Source of the DNA: Methanosphaera sp. BMS
Lineage (GTDB): Archaea; Methanobacteriota; Methanobacteria; Methanobacteriales; Methanobacteriaceae
NCBI RefSeq assembly: GCF_003268005.1
Contig: NZ_CP014213.1
Coordinates: forward strand, 310,001 to 374,000
Direction of reading: 5' to 3'
Length of the DNA stretch: 64,000 nucleotides
Shown here: positions 37,001-46,878 of the stretch, piece by piece
Layout: each line of letters opens with the position of its first letter
How positions within the stretch are numbered: the first letter of the stretch is position 1
Position numbers and translations under genes: made by a program
Notes under the pieces: model-generated
What the model was told of the DNA's origin: nothing
Seen by the model: the letters and a program-made list of their open reading frames with translations, nothing else
The model's database searches: none

Positions 37001-38606
37001 AGTGACTGGTTCCAGATTTGTATATGGAATAAACACACTAGATAATATAATAGAAAACAAGATTATTTTCAATAACATAACTGTTACAGGTTATCGTTAT
37101 ACTGATGGAATACAAGTGGGTAATGGTGCACAAAATAACATAATCGCTAACAACAACATAAACCTCACATGTCTTAACACCACAGAAGTCGATGAAGCAG
37201 CAATAAGCTATGGTATAATAGTAACAAGCCAGGGAGGACAAATATCTAATAATAACACCCTAACTCAAAACAATATCCTCATTAATGGGGCAGTAAACTA
37301 TGGAATGGAAATTTATACAGCATCAAACACTAACATATCTAAAAACAACATCACACTAAATGGAGTAAAATCTATGGGAATAGGATATGCACATTCACCT
37401 AACAGTACTGTAACGGACAACAAAATTATCATAACTGATGATACAACTCAAACATTAAATTCAGTAACTGAAGAAATACAACCATTAAGTGTTGGAATAA
37501 GAATACAACAAGACTCAGAAAACATCACCATAGAAAACAACACAATAAAAACCAATGATGTGGCAAAAACTGATAAAACTATAAATACTGAAGATATTAA
37601 TACCATAGCCAGATATAATAAACTAACATCAAGTACTGGGTATGGACAAGACACAATTATCACAATCCCAGAAAATGTGTTGATACGAGACAACAAACTA
37701 CCAACAATAACAACAATGCAAATAGCAAATGTAATCCTAGCAAACAAACCAGTAGAAATAACTGCATATGTCACTGATGAAGACAATAATCCAATAACCG
37801 GTGGATATGTAACATTCAGAAAAGGATGGGACAACATAGCAAACATAACAGTAACAGATGGAATAGCAACTTCAACATTTACCTTTACAGAATTAGAAAC
37901 ATTCACATTAATCACAACTTACTGGCCGACAAGTACAGAAGTAATAGCAAGCAGTGATGAAAAAACAATCACAATAGAAGATGCTCGAACAATAATTAGT
38001 ATCGATGAAGTAAGTGCTACAGCAGGACAAACTGTGACACTAACAGCTAGAGTTACAGATCAATTGGGTAACAACTTCAACGGTGGTAAAGTGACATTTA
38101 AAGTAAACGGTAAAACAGTTAAAGATGCAAACGGTAAGGTGGTGTATGCCAAAGTTGTTGATGGTGTAGCAACAGCAACCTATGAAGTACCAATGGATGC
38201 ATCAGGTAAAGACCTCAACATTACAGCAGTATACTCCGGTTCAACCAAGTACGACAAACAAACAACAACCACCACAGTCACAGTAATAGAAGCAACACCA
38301 ACACTCACAATAACACCATTCAATGAACCAGTAACCACGGGCTCAACAGTAACACTCAAGGCAAAAGTAGCACTCGGAGACACACCAATAACAACAGGTA
38401 AAATTGTCTTTAAAATCAATGGTAAAACAGTTAAAGATGCTAACGGTAAGGTAATTTATGCTAAAGTAGATGTTAATGGTGAAGTATCAGTAGATTATAA
38501 CCTTGGTGATCTTAAGGTTAATACCTACACTGTTGAAGCTGTATTTACAGCAAGTGGTTATGACAAACTAACAAGTAATACAACAATGACTGTTGTAAAA
38601 GCTTAA
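34053..38606 (+). CDS. adhesin-like surface protein
   Basis: 1517 residues. Signal peptide 1-27 (KSIFLVLAILTLLVSVAGVC then AADD). A long Asn-rich region follows with repeated GGNGEIIINDISRL-like units and then beta-helix repeats (NNNIT type) to about residue 1200. Ig-like domains close it, with two copies of NGKTVKDANGK near residues 1350 and 1455. The stretch INGAVNYGMEIYTA to KLTSSTGYGQDT matches the truncated gene at 5011-5853. It is probably exported and wall-bound, with a role in attachment inferred from family. A GAGG site precedes the ATG. Poly-C runs and an adhesin pseudogene lie upstream, so expression or sequence may vary. Confidence 0.8.
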   Translation: MNKNVKSIFLVLAILTLLVSVAGVCAADDIDNTDESISTLQDTSSDVIQKQTTSPSDNNNQDTKNIEKSIKQLKEDSITIDDIEYTNSIENEEIDEIYIEESTFINNVQISDSLESEAPLYINNSIINTYFGIYGNENTIFIHNSTLNCELYTEKDTILIIDEYTTLNDDFYLDNWDVNIYTNNSEIINYFKDSGVYIGNSIIENEEINDYITNNGNLTVRNSTLNGEIDNKGTLRIEDDVIFGDEFIYGGNGEIIINDISRLAPYMNEYNNNYAFNNVIINRNKFNHANISFTNSTLNSTIYNMGSITISDDTIFGENFAIGGDGKIIINDTDKIFPYLTTYDGDYMLENITFSGNSKTNNGNMTLVNSVIDLGYWTNSWGWEYYTIGTLVNNGNLTLINCTLNCSITNTNTGNCIIDECLIPSSGIGNTGNLTIRNVEWDGLFGMSSQSNVESHVKIMNSSFSNNEGIFFAGTYGANIEIYNSTFNNVTTIAQNANIIIDKCNFTNCTTGNNFIRGYNVSVSNSIFDNNKINNRFSLITITNDLGNIINNTFSNNYMNATDSWNYYSGIAVYAFKSGGYEGIINISNNKFENNYINAIEGQVLPYDWHDYHSNGYGTDIRVEAENNLIIANNTFTNSTTTQKAGSIYCNNIKNVEIYDNIFKDVKSISETIIHNNSVSVTIYNNTYINSTIDFDNLSIENPGKVFAGDNITLKANIALSHPEYYDENLLNQTQYNWYINGENIITNSTEYNITVPEDMMIIHITPTITNTRSDLLVLTPTVVGDKIITPENINKNLFEGELIGISSNTRLIFQGDFINLGEIYSKTNATVFDGTNATFVNTSFVIEANDNTIQNMNINNTDTSNYIITTMGNNNLIRNNILTQYNSDGLTAAIKDANSKNTIITNNSISVTGPARDITYGEGASIANTQAILSINSENSIIEYNNITVQNSTDSELAPFGTIEAITAPQGTNNTIQHNNIIVTGSRFVYGINTLDNIIENKIIFNNITVTGYRYTDGIQVGNGAQNNIIANNNINLTCLNTTEVDEAAISYGIIVTSQGGQISNNNTLTQNNILINGAVNYGMEIYTASNTNISKNNITLNGVKSMGIGYAHSPNSTVTDNKIIITDDTTQTLNSVTEEIQPLSVGIRIQQDSENITIENNTIKTNDVAKTDKTINTEDINTIARYNKLTSSTGYGQDTIITIPENVLIRDNKLPTITTMQIANVILANKPVEITAYVTDEDNNPITGGYVTFRKGWDNIANITVTDGIATSTFTFTELETFTLITTYWPTSTEVIASSDEKTITIEDARTIISIDEVSATAGQTVTLTARVTDQLGNNFNGGKVTFKVNGKTVKDANGKVVYAKVVDGVATATYEVPMDASGKDLNITAVYSGSTKYDKQTTTTTVTVIEATPTLTITPFNEPVTTGSTVTLKAKVALGDTPITTGKIVFKINGKTVKDANGKVIYAKVDVNGEVSVDYNLGDLKVNTYTVEAVFTASGYDKLTSNTTMTVVKA

Positions 38607-39102
38607 AAGTAAATAAATTACAAGTAAATAACTAAACCTCAAAAAAAATGTAGGATGGAAGTAATCTCATATACTTCCATTACTATTTTATTCTTTTTAT
38701 GCTTTCTTGATTTATTAACATGAAAACAGCCTCTTAATGATTTTATTTTATAATGACTGGAATTTATTTTAAGATAAGTATATATACTAATAAGATAAAT
38801 AATATTACTCATGCTAGTGACTTTCAGTTGATAACGGAAGCATAGTAAAAACATGGAAAATGTTATTGTTAGAATCTTTAACAGATTCTTTTAACATAAC
38901 ATTTTATAAAAACTAATTTTAAATATTTATCTATTTTATTATAAGAGACTTTTTTTAACCATTTCATAAAATTTAATAATTTATTACTATAAAATAATAT
39001 ATTGTAGGTATAGATGAAGATCCTCTATTGTTTTATAGAAAAATTGTTTCCATGTGCAATTATCTATTAAAACACTAATATTGAAAAAATGGGGGTGAAA
39101 CT
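38607..39102. other. intergenic, nothing recognised
   Basis: AT-rich gap between the adhesin stop and the small frame at 39103. A 71-codon minus-strand frame at 38639-38854 is not convincing. Confidence 0.4.
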
Positions 39103-39198
39103 ATGGATTCCGTTATCACACCAGTATTAACTTGCATAATGTTATTACTTGGAATAATAAGGGAATCGATTCTCTTATACATAGTAATCAAAGGTTAA
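39103..39198 (+). CDS. 31-residue hydrophobic peptide
   Basis: It starts MDSVITPVLTCIMLLLGIIR and ends LLYIVIKG, one membrane helix with a lysine near the end. A strong GGGGGTGA ribosome binding site lies five bases before the ATG, which is the main reason to call it. Size and make-up fit small membrane peptides, including type I toxins, but no antitoxin RNA is identified. Confidence 0.45.
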   Translation: MDSVITPVLTCIMLLLGIIRESILLYIVIKG

Positions 39199-39351
39199 TC
39201 TCCAATTCAGTAAACAATCGATAGTTAAACGATTAAGGATACGGATATACCTACACTCTTTTAACTTACTACCTCATTTTAACATATATTTACTCTGCTT
39301 ATTTTAAAACATGACACAACACCACAAATAACCAACTGAATACTCGACACT

Positions 39352-39459
39352 AAAATACCACTAAAACTCAAAAAAGGAATATACAACCTAACAATCAAAA
39401 CAGGAAACAACAACTACTACAACGGACTAAACAAAACAGTGAAACTAACAATAACATAA
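39352..39459 (+). pseudogene. adhesin C-terminal scrap
   Basis: A short frame reads IPLKLKKGIYNLTIKTGNNN, then YYNGLNKTVKLTIT and a stop. This is the last strand pair of adhesin Ig-like domains. No upstream part remains. Confidence 0.6.
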
Positions 39460-39558
39460 AGCATAATAATTTATACTACCTGCACAACTTTTTTTACCAA
39501 TACTACCAGAAGCACCACACGTCATAATAAGAGAACATAGTCTGTTTTTAAAAATAAT

Positions 39559-41768
39559 AGAGAAGTGACCAAAATTCTCACAACACACAGATTTTCATAT
39601 TATATATCCATTAATCTTAATTTTTTCTATTGAATATATATAAAACTTATTTTGTTAATTTACCATTATGACTGCTTTTTTTAAAAATTTTTTCAATATT
39701 CCTCCATTGTCTTTTTTTCATTCATTTGACAATATTTCCATCGTATTTTTTAATTATTTTTCTTAAAAAGTATTTATATAATAAACTACATATCATTAAT
39801 TAGTTATAATTAAAATAAAGACTATGACTTTAGTTATACCTAAATTTAAGTATTTTTTTTAGGTATTTTTATGTATTGGTTTGTTAATGTTGTTTTTGTT
39901 TGATTATAACTGGTTTTAGTAAATTTTTTTTTTAGTGATGAAAAATGAGGTCTGGGAAATTTGATGAAAGTTTGAAAAAGTTTATTGAAAGAAAGTACAT
40001 CGAGGATATTCAGGAGGATTATCTTGTGTTTTTTGTGATGTTCTTTGTGGAGATGTATTGTCATTCGATTTATGAGGATTTTGAGTCTAAGGGGTGTGGT
40101 CGTCCTCGTTTGCCTGTTAAGAATATGTTGACTTTGATTTTATATTGTCATATAATTAAGATGTTTTCACCAGGTAAGATTGCAGATTTTACACGGACAG
40201 ATTCTGTGTTTAAGTTGATTATGGAAGGAATTAATGTTTCTCGTACTAGTGTAAGTCGTTATCGTTGTTATTTTTTAGATTATTACACTGAAATTTTATC
40301 TAAGAGTCTTTTGTTTGCATATGATTATGATTTAACGGATTTTTTTCGTGTTGCAATTGATGGAACAAAAATCAAGGCTTGTAATTCTTCTTTTAATTAC
40401 ATTACAAAGAAGGATTTAAGAAGGTTATTGCGTATACTTAAAAATAAGCGATATGGTAAAGAGGAGGTTTTGTTGCTTAAAAAACCTGCTCAACAATTTT
40501 ATAATAATGGTAATATGACTGTAGAACAGAAAATAGCATTTTTAGAAGAAGCTAAAATTCAGATGAGAATATATGGTAAAAAGAAGATTCCATTATATGA
40601 TCCTGATGCACGATGGATGTTAAATAAGAAAAATAAAATAGAAATATCTTATAACATACAAACATGTGTTGACACACAAGCGCAATTGATAATGGGAGTT
40701 TATAACTCTCAAAATGCAAATGATTACTTTGAATTATCGTCAACAGTGAAAATAGCAATAGAAAATAGTCCAGTAAAGCCAAATGAAGTGTTAGCCGATG
40801 CCGGATATAACAGTGAAACTACCTTTGTATTCCTGAATAAAGAAGAAATCGAAGGATATATCTATAATTCAACACAATCACGAATAGATAAAGGCAAAAG
40901 ACGAACTAACCCATTTAGCATGGATAATGTAACCATACATTATGAAGAAAATTATATTGAATGTTTCATGGGTTATCCAATGTTTAATCTATACGCATAC
41001 CCCGTCTCTGATGAAAAGAAAGAAAAAACGGGACTACCTTTGGATACTAAAAGAATATATGTTAATACAGAAGCCTGCAAGGATTGTCACTTAGAAATGA
41101 GTGTTTAGGAAAACAAAACCATAAAACATACACAATCTATGGTTCACCAGAAAAAAGAGAAATGACCATGAAAATGAAGACAGAAGAAGCTCAAAAGGTT
41201 TATAACGAACGAGCACCCACAGTAGAATCACCCTTCGGAACATTCAAACAATTCTACCATATTGACATACTATTCTTCAGAGGACGAGAAAAAATCCAAA
41301 ACATAATGAATCTCTAAGCAATAAGCTATAACCTTAACAAACTCTATGAAAAACTCTTAAACAATTTAATAACAGAAGATGAAAAATATATATCTTTTGT
41401 TAAAGAAATAATAACCAAATATAAAATATAACCTAAAAATAATCCCATATAATAATGGATAGGTAAAACCCCAAACTACACAGGATAACCCACGCACTCA
41501 AAAAAAATACATATACATTTAAATAGTATGATTTAACATAGGAAATATTACACTAAAAAAATTTACTAAAACTTGATGGATCTTTCCACAAGTTCCATCA
41601 TTTATATTAAACTTCAAAAAACATGATAAATACTTATTTTATTGAAAAAACACTATTTTTAAAGTAATTTAACATATCAAAAATCAAATGAACTATAATT
41701 TAATTATAAACACAGTATATTTTGTATATGGAAAAAATAAGTACTTAACTAATTTTGGTCAGGTCTCT
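39559..41768 (+). mobile_element. decayed IS1182-like element
   Basis: The inner ends are 18-base inverted repeats of the form AGAGA, two variable bases, TGACCAAAATT (39559-39576 and, inverted, 41751-41768), with 16 of 18 matching. The CCAAAATTA core resembles the ends of the intact IS at 50554. A broken transposase fills the middle, with about 350 non-coding bases on either side. A TATA box TTTATATA at 39772-39779 lies inside. No convincing target duplication. Confidence 0.55.
39945..41431 (+). pseudogene. IS1182-family transposase, frameshifted and with a stop
   Basis: The first part (39945-41108) has the N-terminal helical region, RVAIDGTKIKAC with a catalytic aspartate, EVLADAGYNSE with a second and the zinc-like CKDCHL. 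The proper continuation (LRNECLGKQNHKTY) is in another frame from 41084. One C missing in TGTC(C)ACTT would explain it. A TAA at 41315-41317 then interrupts IMNL-AISYNLNKLYEKLL, which goes on to 41431. The catalytic glutamate lies in ESPFGTFKQFYH, after the frameshift. With two lesions the transposase is dead. Confidence 0.85.
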
Positions 41769-42048
41769 GTTGAAGTGGTCCTGATTCATATTCCCCTTTT
41801 TTCAACACAAAACTTTATCTGTTTTTTCAACTTTCCCATTCACGTGTAGCTATTGTGGATGAAATCCAAATTGTTTTAGAGTAACTTCTCATTTTCTTAT
41901 TTTCTAGTAGATAGCCTTTATTAATCATTAATTAGATAAATAAATGTATACTATATTAGATAAAATATAAATTTTGATTATTTGAATTTAAATGATTATC
42001 AAATTCATTATTCATTTTATAAAAAAACAATTGGGATTTTAGATTATT
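41769..42048. other. promoter gap
   Basis: AT-rich; contains the promoter of the following 644-residue gene. Nothing else recognised. Confidence 0.4.
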
Positions 42049-43983
42049 ATGACAGAGTATATTGAACGTGAAAATCAGAAGTTTAAGAGCTTTATGAAAG
42101 ATGAGATTGACGGCGGATTAATGGAATTTCTAGAAAAGGAATATGGATATATCTATGAGTCCATAGTGGATGAAGAATATATCATAGAATACCCTGATTT
42201 TTCAACATTCTTTGAACTGACCTATGACAATAAGGTTGTAGGATTCTACACGACCGATACCATATTTGACAACAAGGTACTGGTATGTATAAATGAGTTT
42301 TATGTACTGCCGGAGTTCAGGTCAAATAAGATCTTCCTATACCAGATTATTAACCTCCTGCAAACACCAAACATAACTGTAGTTCTAAGAAAGCCTACAA
42401 GAATAGTTGTTGATATTTTAATCAGCAATGGACTGGCATTTGAATTTGCAGACAACCTGATATTTACCTACATCAAGTTTATAAATAACTATGGAAGCGT
42501 ATTTGTTAACAACAAGATTAAAAAGGCATATCATACGATTGACTCCAAATACCTCGGATTGAATGTAATGGGAAACGTCTATGACTACAAGCACTGCATG
42601 ACCATATTTGATGATGTGAATGAGATTTTTGTCAAGAAGCCATCTACGATATGTTTTAGTATGCCTAGAAGGTATGACGTTAAACAATACAATCTAGTTC
42701 CAAAGCTTAAAAAGATTGACAAGAATTATCTAAGACAAATACGAAGAAATATTAATAAAAACAGGGACAGGGTATATGAGATATCCACAATCATATACAA
42801 TAACATATACAGCGGCCTTAACGTGGATAACCTTATAGGAACAGAGGACATGCTACATGAATATACGATAGAACTGCTAGAGGAACATGGCCTAACAGAG
42901 GATGATGGACAAAAAATAAGAAGTAAGATACAGCAAGCCTTGGATGAGGAAGAAATACTTCCTAACACCATAAGAAGAAGATTCGAGTACCTTCTCTTAA
43001 ACCCTGATGCAGATGCACTGGCAGGGGAGGATGACACAGAGGGAGTATGTCCTTACTGTGAAGGTGAAGTAGCATATAGCCTTGAAACATGTGAAATCTG
43101 TGGATACAACTTCTATAAGGATGCTGATGAACAAACAACTGATGATGATATTCAAGAACGAGAAATAGATGAAAAGACACAACTTGAGGTTGGCTTCCTT
43201 GAGTCTATAGACACAGATGTATATGATGTTGGGGAAGTCTTTGATGCACAGTTTGAGGTAGCCGCAAATGAAGCACTAGGATTAATAGACATGTACCAGA
43301 ACGAGCCACTGAGAATAAACATAGAGGAAGTACATCACATAAAGGATGGTCTTGTATTGGATTATCTCTTGGAAAACGATTACATAGAACAGAAACAAAA
43401 CGACAACTATGATGAATATGTCTATAAGATAACCAAGAAGGGAAGAAGACACTATAAACAAAACCCTATAACTAATCTTTACTCTTCAAACCTTCAGGGA
43501 TTTGACTACTACAAGTTCAAGAAGTACTACAATGACAACATAGCAGACACTAAAAAAGAGGAAATAGTGGAAAACTACATACAGAACATAGAAGCTACTG
43601 CAATAAGTCAAAACGACTATGCTACATATAATCAGATACTATTGAACAATCTATTAACATCAAGAAACATACAGGGAGACAAGGAGTTTCTCATACAAAT
43701 GTTAAAGGCCATGATTTGTCAGTTAAATGAATATAAACTAGCAGAGGATAAAAAAAATCTGCTTCCTATAAAATTCGAAATGGACAATTACATGCAACTG
43801 TTTGATGTGATAAACGAGGATTATGATTTAATAGAGTTATATGTAAAGGCATATAATGACATAGAACTTGAGGATTTAAAGATAAATAAGGAAGATAACC
43901 TGGAAGCATTACAGAAACTGGCAGAGACAAAAGATCTCTTAAGATTCAATCTTGCTATAATGGAAAGCAGTGATGATGAATAA
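42049..43983 (+). CDS. large protein with GNAT-like and zinc-ribbon parts, function unknown
   Basis: 644 residues. Residues about 50-130 resemble an N-acyltransferase core: FELTYDNKVVGFYTTD followed by NEFYVLPEFRSNKIFLYQII, the place of the acetyl-CoA loop in GNAT folds, though the usual RxxGxG/A is not seen. Near residues 331-350 CPYCEGEVAYSLETCEICGY gives two CxxC pairs, a zinc ribbon. Between them lies a charged helical region; after it an acidic linker and a winged-helix-like stretch (VLDYLLENDYIEQKQ, ITKKGRRHY). No signal peptide or membrane segment. Base use is slightly less AT-rich than the nearby IS DNA, as for a core gene. It may be a DNA- or RNA-linked acyltransferase, but I cannot name it. 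Confidence 0.6.
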   Translation: MTEYIERENQKFKSFMKDEIDGGLMEFLEKEYGYIYESIVDEEYIIEYPDFSTFFELTYDNKVVGFYTTDTIFDNKVLVCINEFYVLPEFRSNKIFLYQIINLLQTPNITVVLRKPTRIVVDILISNGLAFEFADNLIFTYIKFINNYGSVFVNNKIKKAYHTIDSKYLGLNVMGNVYDYKHCMTIFDDVNEIFVKKPSTICFSMPRRYDVKQYNLVPKLKKIDKNYLRQIRRNINKNRDRVYEISTIIYNNIYSGLNVDNLIGTEDMLHEYTIELLEEHGLTEDDGQKIRSKIQQALDEEEILPNTIRRRFEYLLLNPDADALAGEDDTEGVCPYCEGEVAYSLETCEICGYNFYKDADEQTTDDDIQEREIDEKTQLEVGFLESIDTDVYDVGEVFDAQFEVAANEALGLIDMYQNEPLRINIEEVHHIKDGLVLDYLLENDYIEQKQNDNYDEYVYKITKKGRRHYKQNPITNLYSSNLQGFDYYKFKKYYNDNIADTKKEEIVENYIQNIEATAISQNDYATYNQILLNNLLTSRNIQGDKEFLIQMLKAMICQLNEYKLAEDKKNLLPIKFEMDNYMQLFDVINEDYDLIELYVKAYNDIELEDLKINKEDNLEALQKLAETKDLLRFNLAIMESSDDE

Positions 43984-44202
43984 TCTAATTTCACCCCCTT
44001 TTTCCAATATCTTTTTTTTGATGAATATTTTTTTTGAAGTATTTTAATTAAATATGCTATGGGTTTAAGAGAAAAAGATCATTCCAACAGAAACTATATA
44101 TATACCGGAGATATATAACAATTTAATGTGATATAAAAGTTAGGCATCTTTTTTGTTATGGAGCTTAACGCTTTCCGCTGTTAAACGTTGTTTTCATGTT
44201 TG

Positions 44203-44307
44203 TTAAAGTTGTAATGAAAACAAGGTTATTTTCAAACAAATGAGTCTTGTTAAAAACTCAAATGCTTGTAAGTTTAGTACTATTATTAGTACTAATACTT
44301 CAAACAT
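44203..44307 (-). CDS. 34-residue hydrophobic peptide
   Basis: It reads MFEVLVLIIVLNLQAFEFLT first and then RLICLKITLFSLQL. A full GAGGTGATT ribosome binding site lies three bases before the ATG, the best match to the expected 16S tail in the region. One helix with basic residues after it. It recalls small membrane toxins, but this is inference. A longer frame to 44424 exists; the strong site argues for the inner start. Confidence 0.5.
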   Translation of the reverse strand: MFEVLVLIIVLNLQAFEFLTRLICLKITLFSLQL

Positions 44308-44639
44308 TGTAATCACCTCATTAAAGAATACAAAAGAGAAAAAATAAGCTTTTGTGCAGCGTTCTACTACTGGGTTATTTTTATAGTGGAAAGCTTTGCT
44401 ACTTTTGCAGAACACAGATACCATCTGATAAATTTTAAAAATAATTTTTAGGAGAATAAAATAATCTAGGTTACTCCCCTAAAAAAAATATATTAACGCA
44501 CACTACTTCCAGCCAGCAGACTCTTTAAGAATAATAGTATTAAAAACTACTAATAATATGTTGAATTTTAAACTATTTAAAGAGTATTATTTATTTATAT
44601 TAAATTTAAAGTATGGAATTTAGTTTTTAAAAAATTTTA

Positions 44640-44664
44640 CTTCGCTATACCGCATATAACGAAG
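44640..44664. repeat. CTTCGTTA-type near-palindromic site
   Basis: CTTCGCTA, a 9-base spacer (TACCGCATA), TAACGAAG. One mismatch between the arms. Shares TATACCG with the half-site at 48705. Confidence 0.5.
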
Positions 44665-45158
44665 AAAAAAATGATGATAAAACAAAACATTTATTTCTAT
44701 AATTTAAATAGTCCTCTTCATAATATGTTTTGCATATTAAGTAATTCACATATTATCATAAAAAACGACAAACAAGGGAAAAATATGGTGAAGAAAATAA
44801 CAAAATGATTTTGATAAAATGTTTAAAAAATAATAATTAAAAACGGATTTATGATGATAATGTAAAACAATATAACTTACATCTCGTTTTGAACAAAATA
44901 AAAAAATGAAATACCTAAATTACTAGTTACAGATTCCTAACGACATTTATTTCTAAATTATCTTATCATTAACCCATTAAAATTGGAAATTAACTCTATT
45001 AAATATTAAACTAACTTCCACAAAAACATATAAAAAAAGAAATATAAAGAGTTTAAATAGATGTGGCAGAGCAATTCTATTTTGATATGTTTCAACAAGA
45101 TTTAGTTGATGTTATATTCAGAATAATCAAAATTTAATAGTATTTTGTTTAATATATT

Positions 45159-46821
45159 CCAATGCTGTCAAGTTAAGATAGTTTTTATGTGAAATTTTTT
45201 TTGTATTGTGTTTTTTTTTAGAATGATCTTTTGTTGTTGTCGTTGAATTTGTGTCCGTAGTCTACTGGTTCTCGGGTTGTTGTTTTGGTTTCTTCTTTTA
45301 TGGGTATTAGGTTTTTTTGTAGTATTTTGAATATTTTTTGTATTGCTTGTTGTTGTTTTTCTTCATCAGGAGTTAGTAAGTTGAGTAATTCTTTTTTTAC
45401 TAGTCCTACTGCTATGTTGAAGTTTGTTGAGTATTCTTTGTATTGGTGTTTGTTGTTTTTTTGGGGTTGTCGTGTTATTTGTTGGTTTGCGTCGTGTTTG
45501 ATTACTGTTGCTATGTTAAATACGTATACGTCTGAGTAGAAGTCTTGTTCTATGATTATTTTTCTGCGGCCGGAGAAGTTTTCTGTTTCTAATTTGTTTT
45601 TTAGTTTGTCGTAGTTGGTTTCTATTGTCCATCTTTTGTTGTATATTTCTTTAAAATCTTGTATTGTCATTGTTTTATCGAATACATTGGTTGTTAGTGT
45701 TTCTATTTCTCCGGTTGGTAATTTTATGTTTATTATTCTTATTTTGAGTTTTTGTTCTTTGTTTGCATAGTTTCTTAATTTTTCGTCTTGTATTGTTTTT
45801 ATGAATGATTTAGTTAGTGGTACTTCAATTATTTCATCATCAGTAGTCATTTTATATCTTTGATCTATGAATGTGTCTTTTTTTAGTCGTATTACGAAAT
45901 ATGAATTTAGTTGCATTATTTTTAACATTAGTTTTTTTGAACCATAACCTCTATCACATATTGATATTGTTTTTTGAAGGTTAATCTTATTTTTAACATC
46001 TTCTAAATGGTCAATGGCAAGATTAGGTTCACCAGACTTTCTGCTGGTAATGGTAGAACTTAAAATAAATTCATTTAGTACATCAACCATTGTAGATACT
46101 CTGGCAGTAGCCGTATGTTTGGAATGATCAATATTATCTTCAATACCAAAATCTTCACGGATAGTAGGATAATTCGGCAAATCAAATATAGAACCATCAT
46201 GAGCTGCTAAATAATAACCTTTAAATGTTTTTAATTCGGGTTCCGTATATATTCTTTTTAATAAATCACCATTTATATCAATATATGCCTGTGGGTCAAT
46301 AATCATCCTTCTTTCAGAAATAGCCTGTTTAGACACATCCATATCCATTTCACCCCAAAATTCTTCCATAAAATACAAGGCCTCTAATGCAGTTGTACGT
46401 CCACGATTCCATGGAACATATTTCATAATACATTCCTGAGGCAACTTACGATTACGAACAAAATTATTTTCTCCTAATATATATTTTTCACAAACATAAT
46501 TATTAAAATTTCCTAAATTATCCAACAAATGATTACATAAAAACATAATTACCATCAAAATACTATTACTCAAATCCACACAAAACAATAATAAAAAACA
46601 AATATAAACACAATGTGAATTAACTAAATAATAATATATAATAAGTAATATATAAATCAAACTATAATTTATTCTTAAAATAATCTCAAATAAAATAAAC
46701 ACTTATAATATTCAATATAATTAAATACACTATGGGATTAAGTAAAATTAAAGTAAATAATGGTTAGAATAAGTAAACTAAGGTATAAAAATAAGTAAAA
46801 ATCTTAACTTGACAGCATTGG
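45159..46821 (-). mobile_element. complete IS4-like element
   Basis: Perfect 21-base terminal inverted repeats, starting CCAATGCTGTCAAGTTAAG at 45159 and ending with the complement at 46821. It is 1663 bp long and carries one transposase on the minus strand. I could not define a target duplication. A related lone end lies at 53071-53091. The right end is 57 bases before the second VapBC-like pair. Confidence 0.85.
45218..46555 (-). CDS. IS4-family DDE transposase
   Basis: About 445 residues from the ATG at 46555. The frame stays open to 46702, but those 49 codons are hydrophobic low-complexity and probably untranslated. Catalytic residues: the Asp of AAHDGSIFDLPNY, the Asp of ISICDRGYGSKKL and the Glu of the YNKRWTIETNYDKLK signature, which is the Y-x2-R-x3-E-x6-K motif of IS4 transposases. 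The gene is intact within a 1663-bp element with perfect ends. No other gene is in the element. Confidence 0.85.
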   Translation of the reverse strand: MVIMFLCNHLLDNLGNFNNYVCEKYILGENNFVRNRKLPQECIMKYVPWNRGRTTALEALYFMEEFWGEMDMDVSKQAISERRMIIDPQAYIDINGDLLKRIYTEPELKTFKGYYLAAHDGSIFDLPNYPTIREDFGIEDNIDHSKHTATARVSTMVDVLNEFILSSTITSRKSGEPNLAIDHLEDVKNKINLQKTISICDRGYGSKKLMLKIMQLNSYFVIRLKKDTFIDQRYKMTTDDEIIEVPLTKSFIKTIQDEKLRNYANKEQKLKIRIINIKLPTGEIETLTTNVFDKTMTIQDFKEIYNKRWTIETNYDKLKNKLETENFSGRRKIIIEQDFYSDVYVFNIATVIKHDANQQITRQPQKNNKHQYKEYSTNFNIAVGLVKKELLNLLTPDEEKQQQAIQKIFKILQKNLIPIKEETKTTTREPVDYGHKFNDNNKRSF

Positions 46822-46878
46822 TTTTTATTGTAAAGTTTATATATTGAATTATAAATTATTACTTAGGAGTAAATTTGT

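Larger units (their letters stand above)
43984..45158. other. gap with small frame, hairpin and recombination-like site
   Basis: Contains the 34-codon frame at 44203-44307, a hairpin (TTTTTAGGAG at 44445-44454 against CTCCCCTAAAAA at 44474-44485) and the CTTCGCTA site at 44640-44664, each noted separately or here. TTAAC and GTTAA flank GCTTTCCGCT near 44165-44184. The remainder to the IS end at 45159 shows nothing I can support. Confidence 0.45.

Noticed and set aside
41751-41768. Target duplication of the decayed IS1182-like element
   Set aside because: No matching short repeat flanks the two ends; only the inverted ends are supported.
46556-46702. N-terminal extension of the IS4-like transposase
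   Set aside because: 49 hydrophobic low-complexity codons before the first conserved part; a later ATG is more likely.
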